A stretch of 64,000 bases of DNA. Source: Arthrobacter frigidicola (GTDB taxonomy: Bacteria > Actinomycetota > Actinomycetes > Actinomycetales > Micrococcaceae). Below the pieces are notes generated by a model. That model had not been told where the DNA came from, did not search any database, and saw only the letters and a program-made list of their open reading frames with translations. Position numbers and translations under genes: made by a program. The DNA lies in the NCBI GenBank assembly GCA_003602285.1, contig QZVU01000004.1, forward strand, positions 297,976 through 361,975, given 5' to 3'. Position 1 is the first letter of the stretch; each line of letters opens with the position of its first letter. Shown here piece by piece: positions 9,195 through 16,692 of the stretch.

Positions 9195-9569
9195 CTAGGA
9201 CTGCTTAATCATGGGCGGCACGGCCGGGCGGCTGTCAAGGATGGGCGGGCGCGTGAAGGGACCTGATACTTGGCGCGTCGGGCACCGCTTCCGGTGCTGC
9301 ACGGTCGGGGGCGAACGCTCCCGGGCGGGCGGCGGGGTCCGACTGCCGTGCTGCCGCAACAGGCGGGGCCGGTGGCGGCCCCGGGCGGGCTCGGTTCCCC
9401 TCCGGCGGCGGCGGGCCGGGGCGGCTATGCCGCGGACGCGGGCGGGAGGGTCGATCCTCTCGACAATTTCCTGGAATTCGGCATCGAGGAAATCATCCTC
9501 AAGGCACATCAATTCGACGAAGCCGGACACCGCGAATTCTTCACGGGACTCGACAGAATGCATCAACAT
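9195..9569 (-). CDS. Small hypothetical protein (acidic head, basic tail)
   Basis: Up to 124 residues. ATG 9569 has GGGG about 6 nt upstream; ATG 9563 is an alternative. The first 40 or so residues are acidic and look coding (EFAVSGFVELMCLEDDFLDA, then EFQEIVERI). The rest becomes Arg/Pro-rich, as expected of a non-coding high-GC frame, so the true protein may be a short product followed by a frameshifted or decayed tail. The DNA before it (9570-9660) is noticeably AT-richer, consistent with a promoter. I do not recognise a function. Confidence 0.3.
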   Translation of the reverse strand: MLMHSVESREEFAVSGFVELMCLEDDFLDAEFQEIVERIDPPARVRGIAAPARRRRRGTEPARGRHRPRLLRQHGSRTPPPARERSPPTVQHRKRCPTRQVSGPFTRPPILDSRPAVPPMIKQS

Positions 9570-9704
9570 GGGAACCCCTGCAGAACCAGCTCTCAAATAC
9601 ACAATGGCCGCATATGTTTTTGCCGTCCCGGAAGCTCCGGGACACCTCTTTTAATAGCACCGGAGGGTGCCCGATCGCAAGGGTCCGGCACAGGGCGGGG
9701 TGGC

Positions 9705-9735
9705 CCGGCACCGGACTGCAGGGGTCCGGTGCCGG
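9705..9735. terminator. 12-bp perfect hairpin after the secreted-protein gene
   Basis: Arms CCGGCACCGGAC (9705-9716) and its complement (9724-9735), loop 7 nt. It lies 20 bp beyond the stop of the reverse gene 9756-10133 and has no T-run. Probable terminator. Confidence 0.55.
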
Positions 9736-9755
9736 ATGGCGCGGTGGTGCCGCTG

Positions 9756-10133
9756 CTAGTGCGGCGCCGAGCATCCCTCAAGCAGCTGGATGCCGTGCTC
9801 GGTCTGGCGGTGGACCAGCACCGAGCCCTGGGAGTCGCAGATGGCATTGACGAGCAGGGCGTAGCCCTCACCGCTCTGGAAATTGCCGCTCTCGCCGGCG
9901 ACGCCCAGGCCCTGAATGGTTCCGGGGGGAACGAGGACCCAGGACTGGGGCCCGCCGGGGAAGACACTGGGCAGCCACACCCAGTTGCCCTTGATGACCG
10001 GCCCGGTCGTACAGTTGGACCCGCACGCGGCCGGGGGCCGGGACACGTTCACGCAGTCGAGCGCGTTCGCAGCAGTGGGAATGAAAACAAAAGCGGCAGC
10101 CAGTCCGGCCGCAGCAAGGGACTTTTTGAGCAT
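9756..10133 (-). CDS. Small secreted protein, unknown function
   Basis: A 125-residue exported protein. ATG 10133 (GGAG just upstream) starts a clean Sec signal, MLKKSLAAAGLAAAFVFIPT then AANALDC, so cleavage after ANA is likely. The mature part has four Cys (DCVNVSRPP, PAACGSNCT, NAICDSQG and a C-terminal EGC), suggesting disulphides, and Trp/Gly/Pro-rich segments (KGNWVWLPSVFPGG, SWVLVPPGT). It resembles small uncharacterised exported proteins of actinobacteria; I cannot assign a function. Upstream DNA is AT-richer and contains a 7-bp hairpin (10182-10201). Confidence 0.75.
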   Translation of the reverse strand: MLKKSLAAAGLAAAFVFIPTAANALDCVNVSRPPAACGSNCTTGPVIKGNWVWLPSVFPGGPQSWVLVPPGTIQGLGVAGESGNFQSGEGYALLVNAICDSQGSVLVHRQTEHGIQLLEGCSAPH

Positions 10134-10288
10134 GGCAACTCCGTCGATAGCAGTGCTGAATACGACGAGACCAAATTTGACCGCCGGAATTTGATCCGGC
10201 GAGCCCCCTGCGAACAAATAATACCGACGACGCGGTCCACGTCAATACAAATGCCGAAATTACTATCCAACATCTTTTCAGCTGCCCG

Positions 10289-10759
10289 TTACAGGGCGGC
10301 GCGGAGTTCCCGTGCTTTCCGGGCGCGCACCTCAGGGTCGACGATGGGGCGTTTGGGCGTGAAATAGAAACCGTCGTCATGCCACCGCGGCAGGACGTGC
10401 TGGTGGTAGTGCCAGACATGCTGGCTGCCCGCGGGCTCGTTGTGCTGGCGGGTGGAGACGCCGTCGGGCTGCCACGCCCGCTTGATCGCCACGGCGAGGT
10501 CCCGGGTGAGGAGCATGATGCGCGAGGCCACGTCGTCGGGCAGTTCGTACAGCAGTTCGAAGTGGGCACGCGGGGTGATCAGCACGTGGCCGGGATTCGG
10601 CGCGAACCCGTGCGAGGCGATGAAGGCGAGGGCGAGGTCGTCGGCGTAGATGACGTCCCCGGGCCGGCAGAGGTTGCGCGGGTTATCGAAATTGCCGCGG
10701 GCCAGGTCGCAGAAGGGACACTGGTAGCCCGCCGGGGCGTGGGTGACGAACTCGGACAT
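10289..10759 (-). CDS. HIT-family nucleotide hydrolase/transferase
   Basis: A 156-residue histidine-triad protein. The catalytic triad HYHQHV occurs in VWHYHQHVLPRW, and a CPFCDLARG Cys pair near residue 15 resembles the zinc-binding HIT subgroup. HIT proteins hydrolyse or transfer nucleotide phosphoramidates or dinucleotides; the substrate is not evident. ATG 10759 is chosen because it follows the stop of the SUKH-like gene by only 1 nt (TGAGATG), indicating an operon. Upstream in-frame codons to 10810 belong to that gene's DNA. Confidence 0.9.
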   Translation of the reverse strand: MSEFVTHAPAGYQCPFCDLARGNFDNPRNLCRPGDVIYADDLALAFIASHGFAPNPGHVLITPRAHFELLYELPDDVASRIMLLTRDLAVAIKRAWQPDGVSTRQHNEPAGSQHVWHYHQHVLPRWHDDGFYFTPKRPIVDPEVRARKARELRAAL

Positions 10760-10760
10760 C

Positions 10761-11186
10761 TCAGTCCTCGTCGGTGTCTTCAAACACCCACTCGAACAGG
10801 TCCAGGACATATTCGCTGAACGTTCCCTCTTCGCTCTGCCATTCGCCGCGGGCGTTGTTGCGGCGCCAGATGATCGGGTCGGGCACCGAGAGCTGGTCGG
10901 CGCGCATGCCCCAGGTGTACTGCTCGTCCTCGTCCTCGAGGAACAGCAGGAAGCCGTCCTCGATCTCTAGCTCGTCCGGATCCCAGAAGAAGTGGAACGC
11001 CTCCATGATGTCCTCGGTCGCCCCGACCGCGAGGTAGAACTCGCGCAGGGCCAGGGGCAGCTGGAAATCCTTGCCCTCCATCAGCTCGTCGATCTCGGCG
11101 GGCGAGAGGCCGTCCTCCTCTTCCCACTGGTCGTCAAAGTAGGCAGGAACCAGGGCGCGGAACTTGTCCAGGAACAGCTCGGTCAA
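10761..11186 (-). CDS. SUKH (SMI1/KNR4)-like protein
   Basis: A 141-residue very acidic protein. The layout PxxLREFY (LPLALREFYLAVGATED), then FHFFWDPDELEIEDGFLLFL, EDEQYTWGMRADQL and DPIIWRRNN matches the SMI1/KNR4 (SUKH) fold, a family that includes many polymorphic-toxin immunity proteins. Start is TTG 11186 with TGGAG about 7 nt upstream. It lies 77 bp after the TRIC-like gene and 1 nt before the HIT gene on the same strand. No toxin gene is visible nearby, so it is either an orphan immunity protein or a housekeeping SUKH protein. Confidence 0.7.
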   Translation of the reverse strand: MTELFLDKFRALVPAYFDDQWEEEDGLSPAEIDELMEGKDFQLPLALREFYLAVGATEDIMEAFHFFWDPDELEIEDGFLLFLEDEDEQYTWGMRADQLSVPDPIIWRRNNARGEWQSEEGTFSEYVLDLFEWVFEDTDED

Positions 11187-11263
11187 GAAAAACTCCAGAT
11201 GGGATTGGGGGAAGGCTCCATCCTATCCTCCAATGCGGGGCCCAGTAACCGGCCCGCTGCCGC

Positions 11264-11884
11264 CTAGGTCCGCGACGCGAGCGGGGCCCGCCACCCGTAC
11301 TTCCAGGACAGCAGGCGCAGCACAAAGACGACGGACGCGGCCGCGGTGCCGGTGAACAGGTTGAACCACCCGGCCGCGACGAGCAGGGCCACCACGGCGG
11401 CGCCGAGCATGGCGGGGAGCGCGTAGATGTCCCGTGGGTCGAACAGCTGCGGCACCTCGTTGGCCACCACGTCCCGCAGCAGGCCCCCGCCCACCCCGGT
11501 AGTTACGCCCAGCAGGACGGCGGCAACGGGGTTGAGGCCGAAATCGAGGGCCTTCACGGTGCCGGTGACGCAGAACAGGGCCAGCCCGCCGGCGTCGAAG
11601 ATGACCACGACCCGCTTGATCCGTTCCACCCCCGCAACGGTGAAGTAGACCAGCACCGTCGCCAGCAGGGGAGGGATCAGGTAGGCCGGGTTGCTGAACG
11701 CGGCCGGCGGGGTGTCGATGATGACGTCGCGTGCGACGCCGCCGCCGAGGCCCGCAAGGGAGGCAAGCAGCAGGGAGCCCACGAGGTCGAAGCCCTTGCG
11801 TGCGGCCAGCAGGGAGCCGGAGACGGCGAAGAAGAAGACGCCCAGCAGGTCAAGGATCAGGGCGATCTGGGACGCGGCGGTCAT
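11264..11884 (-). CDS. TRIC/UPF0126-family cation channel protein
   Basis: A 206-residue membrane protein with two repeats of three TM helices plus one, typical of the bacterial trimeric intracellular cation channel family (former UPF0126). Repeats are seen as FFFAVSGSLLAARKGFDLVG with GLGGGVARDVI, and LFCVTGTVKALDFGLNPVAA with GVGGGLLRDVVANEVP. These channels conduct K+/monovalent cations. ATG 11884 has AAAAGGAC just upstream and lies 21 bp after the kinase gene stop. It is therefore the probable last gene of the partner-switching/GT2 operon. Confidence 0.88.
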   Translation of the reverse strand: MTAASQIALILDLLGVFFFAVSGSLLAARKGFDLVGSLLLASLAGLGGGVARDVIIDTPPAAFSNPAYLIPPLLATVLVYFTVAGVERIKRVVVIFDAGGLALFCVTGTVKALDFGLNPVAAVLLGVTTGVGGGLLRDVVANEVPQLFDPRDIYALPAMLGAAVVALLVAAGWFNLFTGTAAASVVFVLRLLSWKYGWRAPLASRT

Positions 11885-11905
11885 GAAGTCCTTTTCAGGG
11901 GTGGG

Positions 11906-12334
11906 TCAGGCGGGGGTTTCGATCTCCCGCGAAAGGACCCAGGTCTTCGTTTCGCCCCGCAGTTCCACGGTGATGGTGGTCATCAGCGCCTCGATCAGGG
12001 CCAGGCCCCGGCCGCTCTCCTCGTCGTCGTCCGGCAGGGAGGCCGACGGCATCTCCGGCGAGGGCACGGCACCGATCTCCGAGATGCGGGCCTGCAGCAC
12101 CGAGGACATGACGGTCAGGGTGACCCCGAGCCGGAGCTCGCCCCCGGGCACTGCGACGCCGTGCTGCACCACGTTCGAGGCTGACTCGATCACCGCGGTG
12201 GTGAAGGCCATCTGGTCGAGTTCGGGAACGAAGGAGGCCACCTCCCAGATCCGGTCGAGCTCGGTGTGGAGTTCGTCGATCGCCTCGGGGGACGCGGGCG
12301 CCTGGTAGGCGCGCTGCGCGAGCACCTCAGTCAT
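11906..12334 (-). CDS. RsbW-like anti-sigma serine kinase (HATPase)
   Basis: A 142-residue GHKL ATPase of the anti-sigma-factor kinase family. N-box AVIESASNVVQHG and the G-box ESGRGLALIEALM are present. Such kinases phosphorylate and inactivate STAS antagonists and bind a sigma factor or other target. ATG 12334 overlaps the STAS stop by 8 nt (ATGACTGA), so the two partners are translationally coupled; a longer frame to 12361 lies within the STAS gene. No sigma factor is encoded nearby, so its downstream target is open. Confidence 0.88.
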   Translation of the reverse strand: MTEVLAQRAYQAPASPEAIDELHTELDRIWEVASFVPELDQMAFTTAVIESASNVVQHGVAVPGGELRLGVTLTVMSSVLQARISEIGAVPSPEMPSASLPDDDEESGRGLALIEALMTTITVELRGETKTWVLSREIETPA

Positions 12335-12659
12335 TGGAGAAAGCGCCTTCGGCCGTGGCATGCGGTGTCAGGACCCGGTTCATGCTGGTCAGCTCCAGGA
12401 CCATCTTCACCTGGGGCTGCACGCAGGCAATGCGGAGGTCTCCACCGGCCTGGCGGGCCATCTTCAGGCAGCCGATCAGGGCGCCCAGGCCCGAGGAGTC
12501 GATGAAGTCGGTGGCCAGCATATTGAGCACGATGCGCTTGTTTCCCGCCGAGACCACCTCGCCGACCACCTCGCGCAGCTTCGGCGCCGCCACCATATTG
12601 AGCCGTCCGGTGCCGGACACCTCGGTGTAGGAGTCCTTCTGTTCAGTGCTGAACCGCAT
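12327..12659 (-). CDS. STAS-domain anti-anti-sigma factor (RsbV/SpoIIAA-like)
   Basis: A 110-residue single STAS domain. The phosphorylation segment is NMLATDFIDSSGLGALIG, with the target Ser in DSSG. In partner switching the unphosphorylated form captures the kinase, and the PP2C phosphatase regenerates it. It overlaps the GT2 gene by 17 nt upstream and the kinase gene by 8 nt downstream, so all are likely made from one mRNA in coupled fashion. ATG 12659 begins MRFSTEQKD. Confidence 0.9.
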   Translation of the reverse strand: MRFSTEQKDSYTEVSGTGRLNMVAAPKLREVVGEVVSAGNKRIVLNMLATDFIDSSGLGALIGCLKMARQAGGDLRIACVQPQVKMVLELTSMNRVLTPHATAEGAFSND

Positions 12660-14595
12660 CTACGCTCCTCTTTTCGGGGGTGAACCCCTTGTACTTTACT
12701 GCCTTGATCAGCACACTGAGGACCAGCAGGTCGAAGGCCACCCAGGCCACGTTGACGAGGGTCCCGATCGGCTCGTTGAGCCCGGCCGCAAGCCGGACCA
12801 CCCCGACGATAAGTGCTGCGGCAAGCAGTGCCATCACGATGAGCTGCGGCCGGATCAGGTCCCAGCGGGGTCCGGATTCCTGGCGGGTCTTGGGGGTGAC
12901 GGCGAAGCCCAACGGGCGCCCGAACCACACGTTGCGGGCCGCCGTCGTGCAGGCCCGGATCCAGGTTGGGAACAGGGCCAGGCTGTACTGCTGGCCGCGC
13001 CAGGTGGGGATGCCCCGGCCGGTGACCGCGAACAGCAGCTGGTTGACCACCATGAACGGCACGAAGCGGAGGAAGAACTCGGAACTGATCCCGGTCACCG
13101 GAAGCACGCCGAGGGTGAGGTAGATGACCGGGGCGGCGAAGTAGACGACGGCCGCGAAGCCGCTGAGGTAGGACCACATCGTCGCGAAGTACATCAGGCG
13201 CTGCGCCAGTCCAAGGCCGCGGCGGACCAGCGGATTCTCCCGCAGCAGGACCTGGATGGTGCCCTGCGCCCAGCGCAGGCGCTGCGTCAGCATTGTCGAA
13301 AGGTCCTCGGGGGCCAGGCCGGTGGCGAGGATCTCGTGGTGGTAGACGCTCTGCCAGCCCATCGCGTGCATCCCCATGGAGGTGGCCATGTCCTCGGTGA
13401 CCGAGATGGTCGCCATCGGCATGATCGGCTGGGCCTCCGCGGAGCGCTCGATCGACAAGGCGTCGAGGACCTCCTGGACCGACTCCAGGGCCGCCAGCGG
13501 GGATAGGTCGCGGTGGGACATACGTTCGATCGCGCCGTCCAGCTCGCCCCCGTCCGGAAGGGCGGATTCCGTGCCCTGTTCGAGGGCCGCAATGTCGGCC
13601 AGATCGGCCTCCAGCGACGAGAAGTCGGCGCCGACCAAGGACTGCACGGCCTCGTCGACGGTCCGGCGCACCCGGTAGGTGACCTCGCTGAGGGACACCC
13701 CCGCGCGCAGTTCCACCCGTGCCCGCTCCGTTGCCGACTCGACGTCGTCGAGCAGCCCCGCGACCAGGGGGTCGGCCGCCTCGGGCGATTTGCGGGCCCG
13801 CCGCAGAGCGGTCCGGGAGGCCTTCAGGGCCCTGGTGACGCCCTGCTCGACCTCCTTGACGTAGCCGGACAGGCCGAGCTGCATGAGGGCCTCACGCCGC
13901 AGGACGGCATTGGACCCGCAGAAGAAGGCCGCGTTCCAGCCGTCCTTGCCCTGCTGGATCGGTCCGTAGAACAGCGGGGCCTGGCTGCCCAGCGGGTCGT
14001 CGTCGGGCACATTGGCGAAGTACTGCGGGGTCTGCACCAGGGCCACCCGCCGGTTGTTGAAGTAACCGAGGGTCTTCTCGAGGATCGCCGGATCGGGGAC
14101 CTGGTCGGCATCGAGGATCAGCAGGAACTCGCCCTGGGTCTCCATGAGTGCGTTGTTGAGATTGCCCGCCTTGGCGTGCCGGGGCCGGTCCGCCCAGTCA
14201 GGGCTCCGCGTGAGGTAGCCGAGGCCATGTTCCCGTGCCAGCTCCCGCACCTCCTCGCGTGCCCCGTCGTCGAGGATCCAGGTGCTGTGCGGGTGCCGGA
14301 TGGCCTTCGCCGCGAGGGCCGTCTCCAGCACCATCTCCGGGGGCTCGTTGTAGGTGGTGATGAAGACGTCGACAGTGGCATCGGCGGGGGCGGGCGGGGC
14401 CGTGCGCTGCTTCTTTTTCCACACGGTCAGCCCGAACAGCCCGACGTCGATCAGGCTGTAGGTCTCAGCGGCCACCAGGGGGACCGCGATCCACCAGGCG
14501 TCCCAGTTCAGGGATTCCAGCCAGCGCCAGGCGAGATAGTTGATGCCGAGCAGGAGGGTCAGGACCACCAGGAGTCGGGTCGGCAAATTCCTCAT
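12643..14595 (-). CDS. Cellulose-synthase-like GT2 glycosyltransferase with large insertion
   Basis: A 650-residue membrane glycosyltransferase. Two TM helices (about 5-25 and 33-56), then a GT-A catalytic domain: DVFITTYNEP (about 76-85), KAGNLNNAL, DxD as DADQVPD (about 162), QTPQYF (188), GSNAVLRREAL, TED as SVTED (398-402) and QRLRW (438-442), followed by several C-terminal TM helices. These are processive beta-glycan synthase motifs, so it probably makes and exports an extracellular glucan-like polysaccharide. Between RREAL and TED is an extra segment of about 150 mostly charged/helical residues (about 244-396) not found in BcsA-type enzymes. ATGA overlap (4 nt) with the PP2C gene. No PilZ domain is visible. 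Confidence 0.88.
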   Translation of the reverse strand: MRNLPTRLLVVLTLLLGINYLAWRWLESLNWDAWWIAVPLVAAETYSLIDVGLFGLTVWKKKQRTAPPAPADATVDVFITTYNEPPEMVLETALAAKAIRHPHSTWILDDGAREEVRELAREHGLGYLTRSPDWADRPRHAKAGNLNNALMETQGEFLLILDADQVPDPAILEKTLGYFNNRRVALVQTPQYFANVPDDDPLGSQAPLFYGPIQQGKDGWNAAFFCGSNAVLRREALMQLGLSGYVKEVEQGVTRALKASRTALRRARKSPEAADPLVAGLLDDVESATERARVELRAGVSLSEVTYRVRRTVDEAVQSLVGADFSSLEADLADIAALEQGTESALPDGGELDGAIERMSHRDLSPLAALESVQEVLDALSIERSAEAQPIMPMATISVTEDMATSMGMHAMGWQSVYHHEILATGLAPEDLSTMLTQRLRWAQGTIQVLLRENPLVRRGLGLAQRLMYFATMWSYLSGFAAVVYFAAPVIYLTLGVLPVTGISSEFFLRFVPFMVVNQLLFAVTGRGIPTWRGQQYSLALFPTWIRACTTAARNVWFGRPLGFAVTPKTRQESGPRWDLIRPQLIVMALLAAALIVGVVRLAAGLNEPIGTLVNVAWVAFDLLVLSVLIKAVKYKGFTPEKRSVDAVQH

Positions 14596-15749
14596 CGGGC
14601 ACGCTCCGCCGCGCGCAGGTTCCCGGCTTCACCGGTGGCGCCGGCTGCCTTCCGGCGGAGGATGACGACGGTGACGTCGTCGTCGACCTCGGGCACGTCG
14701 GCGAGCCCGAGCAGCGTCTCGCAGGCCTGGGCGGCGCTCTCGCTCGAGTGGACCACCCGGCCCATCGCGGCGGTGAACTCATCGATCGTGGGGTAGGCGT
14801 CGAGCAGGCCGTCGCTGATGACGGCGAGGGTATCCCCGGGGGCCAGGACCAGCCGGCCCGGCGTCCAGGTCTGCCCGGCCCACGCGCCGACGGGCGGCCC
14901 GCCGGGGGAGAGGCGGGTGCAGTCGCCGCCGGCCGTGATGTGAAGTGCGAGGCCGTGGCCGGCGTCGACATAGTCGACGACGCCAGTGGAGGTGTTGAAC
15001 CGGGCGTGGAAGAGGGTGACAAAGGATCCGGCCTTGTCGAGGTCCGGCTCGGTGGCCCGGGCGGCGGCGTTGAACGCCGCATCGATGTTCGACTGGTTGG
15101 AGACCGAACGCATGACCGCGCGCACTGTGGCGGCGATCAGGGCCGCTCCCATGCCTTTGCCCATGGCGTCGGCGACGGTGAGGTGGAGCCCGTCGGCGGT
15201 CCGGTACCAGTCGTAGAAGTCCCCGCCGACGCTGCGGGAGGGGCGGAACTGGCCGGCCAGGTCGTAGTCGTCGAGGGAGAGCGCGTCGCGGGGCAGCAGG
15301 CTCTGCTGGACTTCGGCCGCCCGGCGCCGCTCGGTGGCATTGGCCTCCTCGACGGCGCTCTGCCGGTTCTGGCGGCGGAAGATGGAGTTGAGGCGCGCCA
15401 CGAGTTCGCGCGGGCTGAACGGCTTGGAGATGTAGTCGTCGGCACCGGTTTCCAGGCCCGTGAGCCGTTCGATCTCGTCGGTGCGGGCGGTGATCATGAG
15501 GATGTAGGCATCCGAGAAGGTGCGGACCTCCCTGCAGATTTCGATGCCGTCGCCGTCGGGCAGGTTGAGGTCCAGGGTAATCAGGTCGACTCCCAGTCGC
15601 GCGGCCATCAGACCCTCCCTGGCAGTTCCCGCTTCGGTCACGTCGAAGCCCTGCATGGTGAGGATCTGCACCAGGAGGCTCCGGATATCGGCGTCGTCTT
15701 CTACAACCAGGGCACGGCGTCGATCCGGAGCGTCAGTCATGTCCCTCAT
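14592..15749 (-). CDS. Response regulator-PP2C phosphatase (RsbU-like)
   Basis: A 385-residue fusion. An N-terminal receiver domain (VVEDDADIRSLLVQIL; phospho-acceptor Asp in ITLDLNLPDGDG; switch Lys in YISKPFSPRELV) is joined by a coiled linker (EEANATERRRAAEVQQSLLP) to a SpoIIE/RsbU PP2C domain (SRSVGGDFYDWY, VADAMGKGMGAAL, YVDAGHGLALHI, VISDGLLDAY). It should dephosphorylate the STAS protein when its receiver is phosphorylated by an unlinked histidine kinase. ATG 15749 is the longest start; ATG 15740 (MTDAP), with GAGGG very close upstream, is an alternative. First gene of the operon. Confidence 0.92.
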   Translation of the reverse strand: MRDMTDAPDRRRALVVEDDADIRSLLVQILTMQGFDVTEAGTAREGLMAARLGVDLITLDLNLPDGDGIEICREVRTFSDAYILMITARTDEIERLTGLETGADDYISKPFSPRELVARLNSIFRRQNRQSAVEEANATERRRAAEVQQSLLPRDALSLDDYDLAGQFRPSRSVGGDFYDWYRTADGLHLTVADAMGKGMGAALIAATVRAVMRSVSNQSNIDAAFNAAARATEPDLDKAGSFVTLFHARFNTSTGVVDYVDAGHGLALHITAGGDCTRLSPGGPPVGAWAGQTWTPGRLVLAPGDTLAVISDGLLDAYPTIDEFTAAMGRVVHSSESAAQACETLLGLADVPEVDDDVTVVILRRKAAGATGEAGNLRAAERAR

Positions 15750-15867
15750 TAAACGCTACGGCCAGAGCTCTCCATGCACTGCGCAGTACGTCGTGTCGCC
15801 GGACGAATGAGGGGCACGACGGCGGTCGGCGCCGGTGCCCCTCATTCATTTCAGCAACCGCAGCTGG

Positions 15868-16548
15868 TTAGGCTGCGGGTTCGGGTGCGGGCTCGGGTGC
15901 CGGTGCGGGCTCGGGAGCGGGTGCGGGCTCGGGTGCCGGTGCGGGCTCGGGAGCGGGTGCGGGCTCGGGTGCCGGTGCGGGCTCGGGAGCGGGTGCGGGC
16001 TCGGGTGCCGGTGCGGGCTCGGGAGCGGGTGCGGGCTCGGGTGCCGGTGCGGGCTCGGGAGCGGGTGCGGGCTCGGGTGCCGGTGCGGGCTCGGGAGCGG
16101 GTGCGGGCTCCGGTGCGGGTGCGGGCTCGGGTGCGGGTTCCGGTGCAGGCTCGGGTGCCGGCGGCACGACCACTACCGGGGGCTTCGGCTTGTCGAGGTT
16201 CTTTTGGAAGCCCTTGGAGTGCAGGTGGGCCGCCTCGGAGTTCGACGTTCCGGGTGCCTTGGCCTTGGCGGCAGCGGCGACGGGGTTGGCCTTGGCGGCC
16301 ACCGGCGCCTTGGCGGCGACGAGGGTCTTGGCAGCGGCAACCGGAGCCTTGGCCTTGGCTGTTGCAGCAACCGGGTTGGCCTTGGCGACGGTGGAGTTGG
16401 AGGTGCCGGCCGGCTTGGCCTTAGCGGCGGCGGCGACGGGGTTGGCCTTCGCCGTGGCGGACGGAGCCGCACTTGCGGCTCCCGCTCCGAGGGTCAGTGC
16501 GAGCATGCCGGTGAGACCGGCAGCGGCGATCTTCTGTACAACGTTCAC
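15868..16548 (-). CDS. Secreted Ala/Lys- and PAPE-repeat protein
   Basis: A 226-residue low-complexity exported protein. GTG 16548 is preceded by GAGG at ideal spacing and gives the signal MNVVQKIAAAGLTGMLALTL ending GAGAASA. The mature protein has degenerate AKANPVAAAAKAKAP modules (about residues 30-110), a short unique part (NSEAAHLHSKGFQKNLDKPK) and a long C-terminal APAPEP tract encoded by identical 36-bp DNA repeats. The Lys-rich then Pro/Glu-rich layout suggests a cell-wall-binding or wall-spanning spacer. The GAGG lies in the 3' arm of a small hairpin (16555-16569), which could limit translation. Longer in-frame starts give no better signal. Confidence 0.75.
   Translation of the reverse strand: MNVVQKIAAAGLTGMLALTLGAGAASAAPSATAKANPVAAAAKAKPAGTSNSTVAKANPVAATAKAKAPVAAAKTLVAAKAPVAAKANPVAAAAKAKAPGTSNSEAAHLHSKGFQKNLDKPKPPVVVVPPAPEPAPEPAPEPAPAPEPAPAPEPAPAPEPAPAPEPAPAPEPAPAPEPAPAPEPAPAPEPAPAPEPAPAPEPAPAPEPAPAPEPAPAPEPAPEPAA
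15901..16116. repeat. 36-bp tandem repeats (five identical copies plus a variant)
   Basis: Five identical 36-bp units run from 15901 to 16080 and a sixth diverges near 16111. Each unit consists of two related 18-bp halves and encodes 12 residues of the (APAPEP) tract on the reverse strand. Exact identity points to recent expansion by slippage or recombination. Confidence 0.95.
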
Positions 16549-16554
16549 GAATAC

Positions 16555-16569
16555 CTCACTTCGGGTGAG
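16555..16569 (-). promoter_or_regulatory. Hairpin covering the ribosome-binding site of the repeat-protein gene
   Basis: On the reverse strand CTCAC-CCGAA-GTGAG is followed by GTATTC and the GTG start. The GAGG ribosome-binding site overlaps the 3' arm. Stem is only 5 bp, so the effect is uncertain. Confidence 0.35.
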
Positions 16570-16692
16570 CCGGCCCAGCGCCAGCTCTTCCATCGACGGT
16601 ATTCGCCGCTTCCCCGGTCAGTCTGCGGATTGCGGTAAAGCTGTGGACTTACTCGGCCAATCCTTACGAACCTGCGCTTTTCCTGCGCTTGG

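Noticed and set aside
9625-9643. GTCCCGG/CCGGGAC hairpin followed by ACCTCTTTT read as a forward terminator
   Set aside because: No forward gene lies upstream of it; it more likely belongs to the promoter/leader area of the reverse small ORF.
15901-16116. Regular 36-bp repeats considered as a CRISPR array
   Set aside because: Units are directly abutting with no spacers and are in frame with a secreted protein; no cas genes nearby.
15774-16424. Forward frame giving RARVPVRARERV repeats
   Set aside because: Antisense reading of the PAPE repeat gene; no ribosome-binding site or signal sequence.
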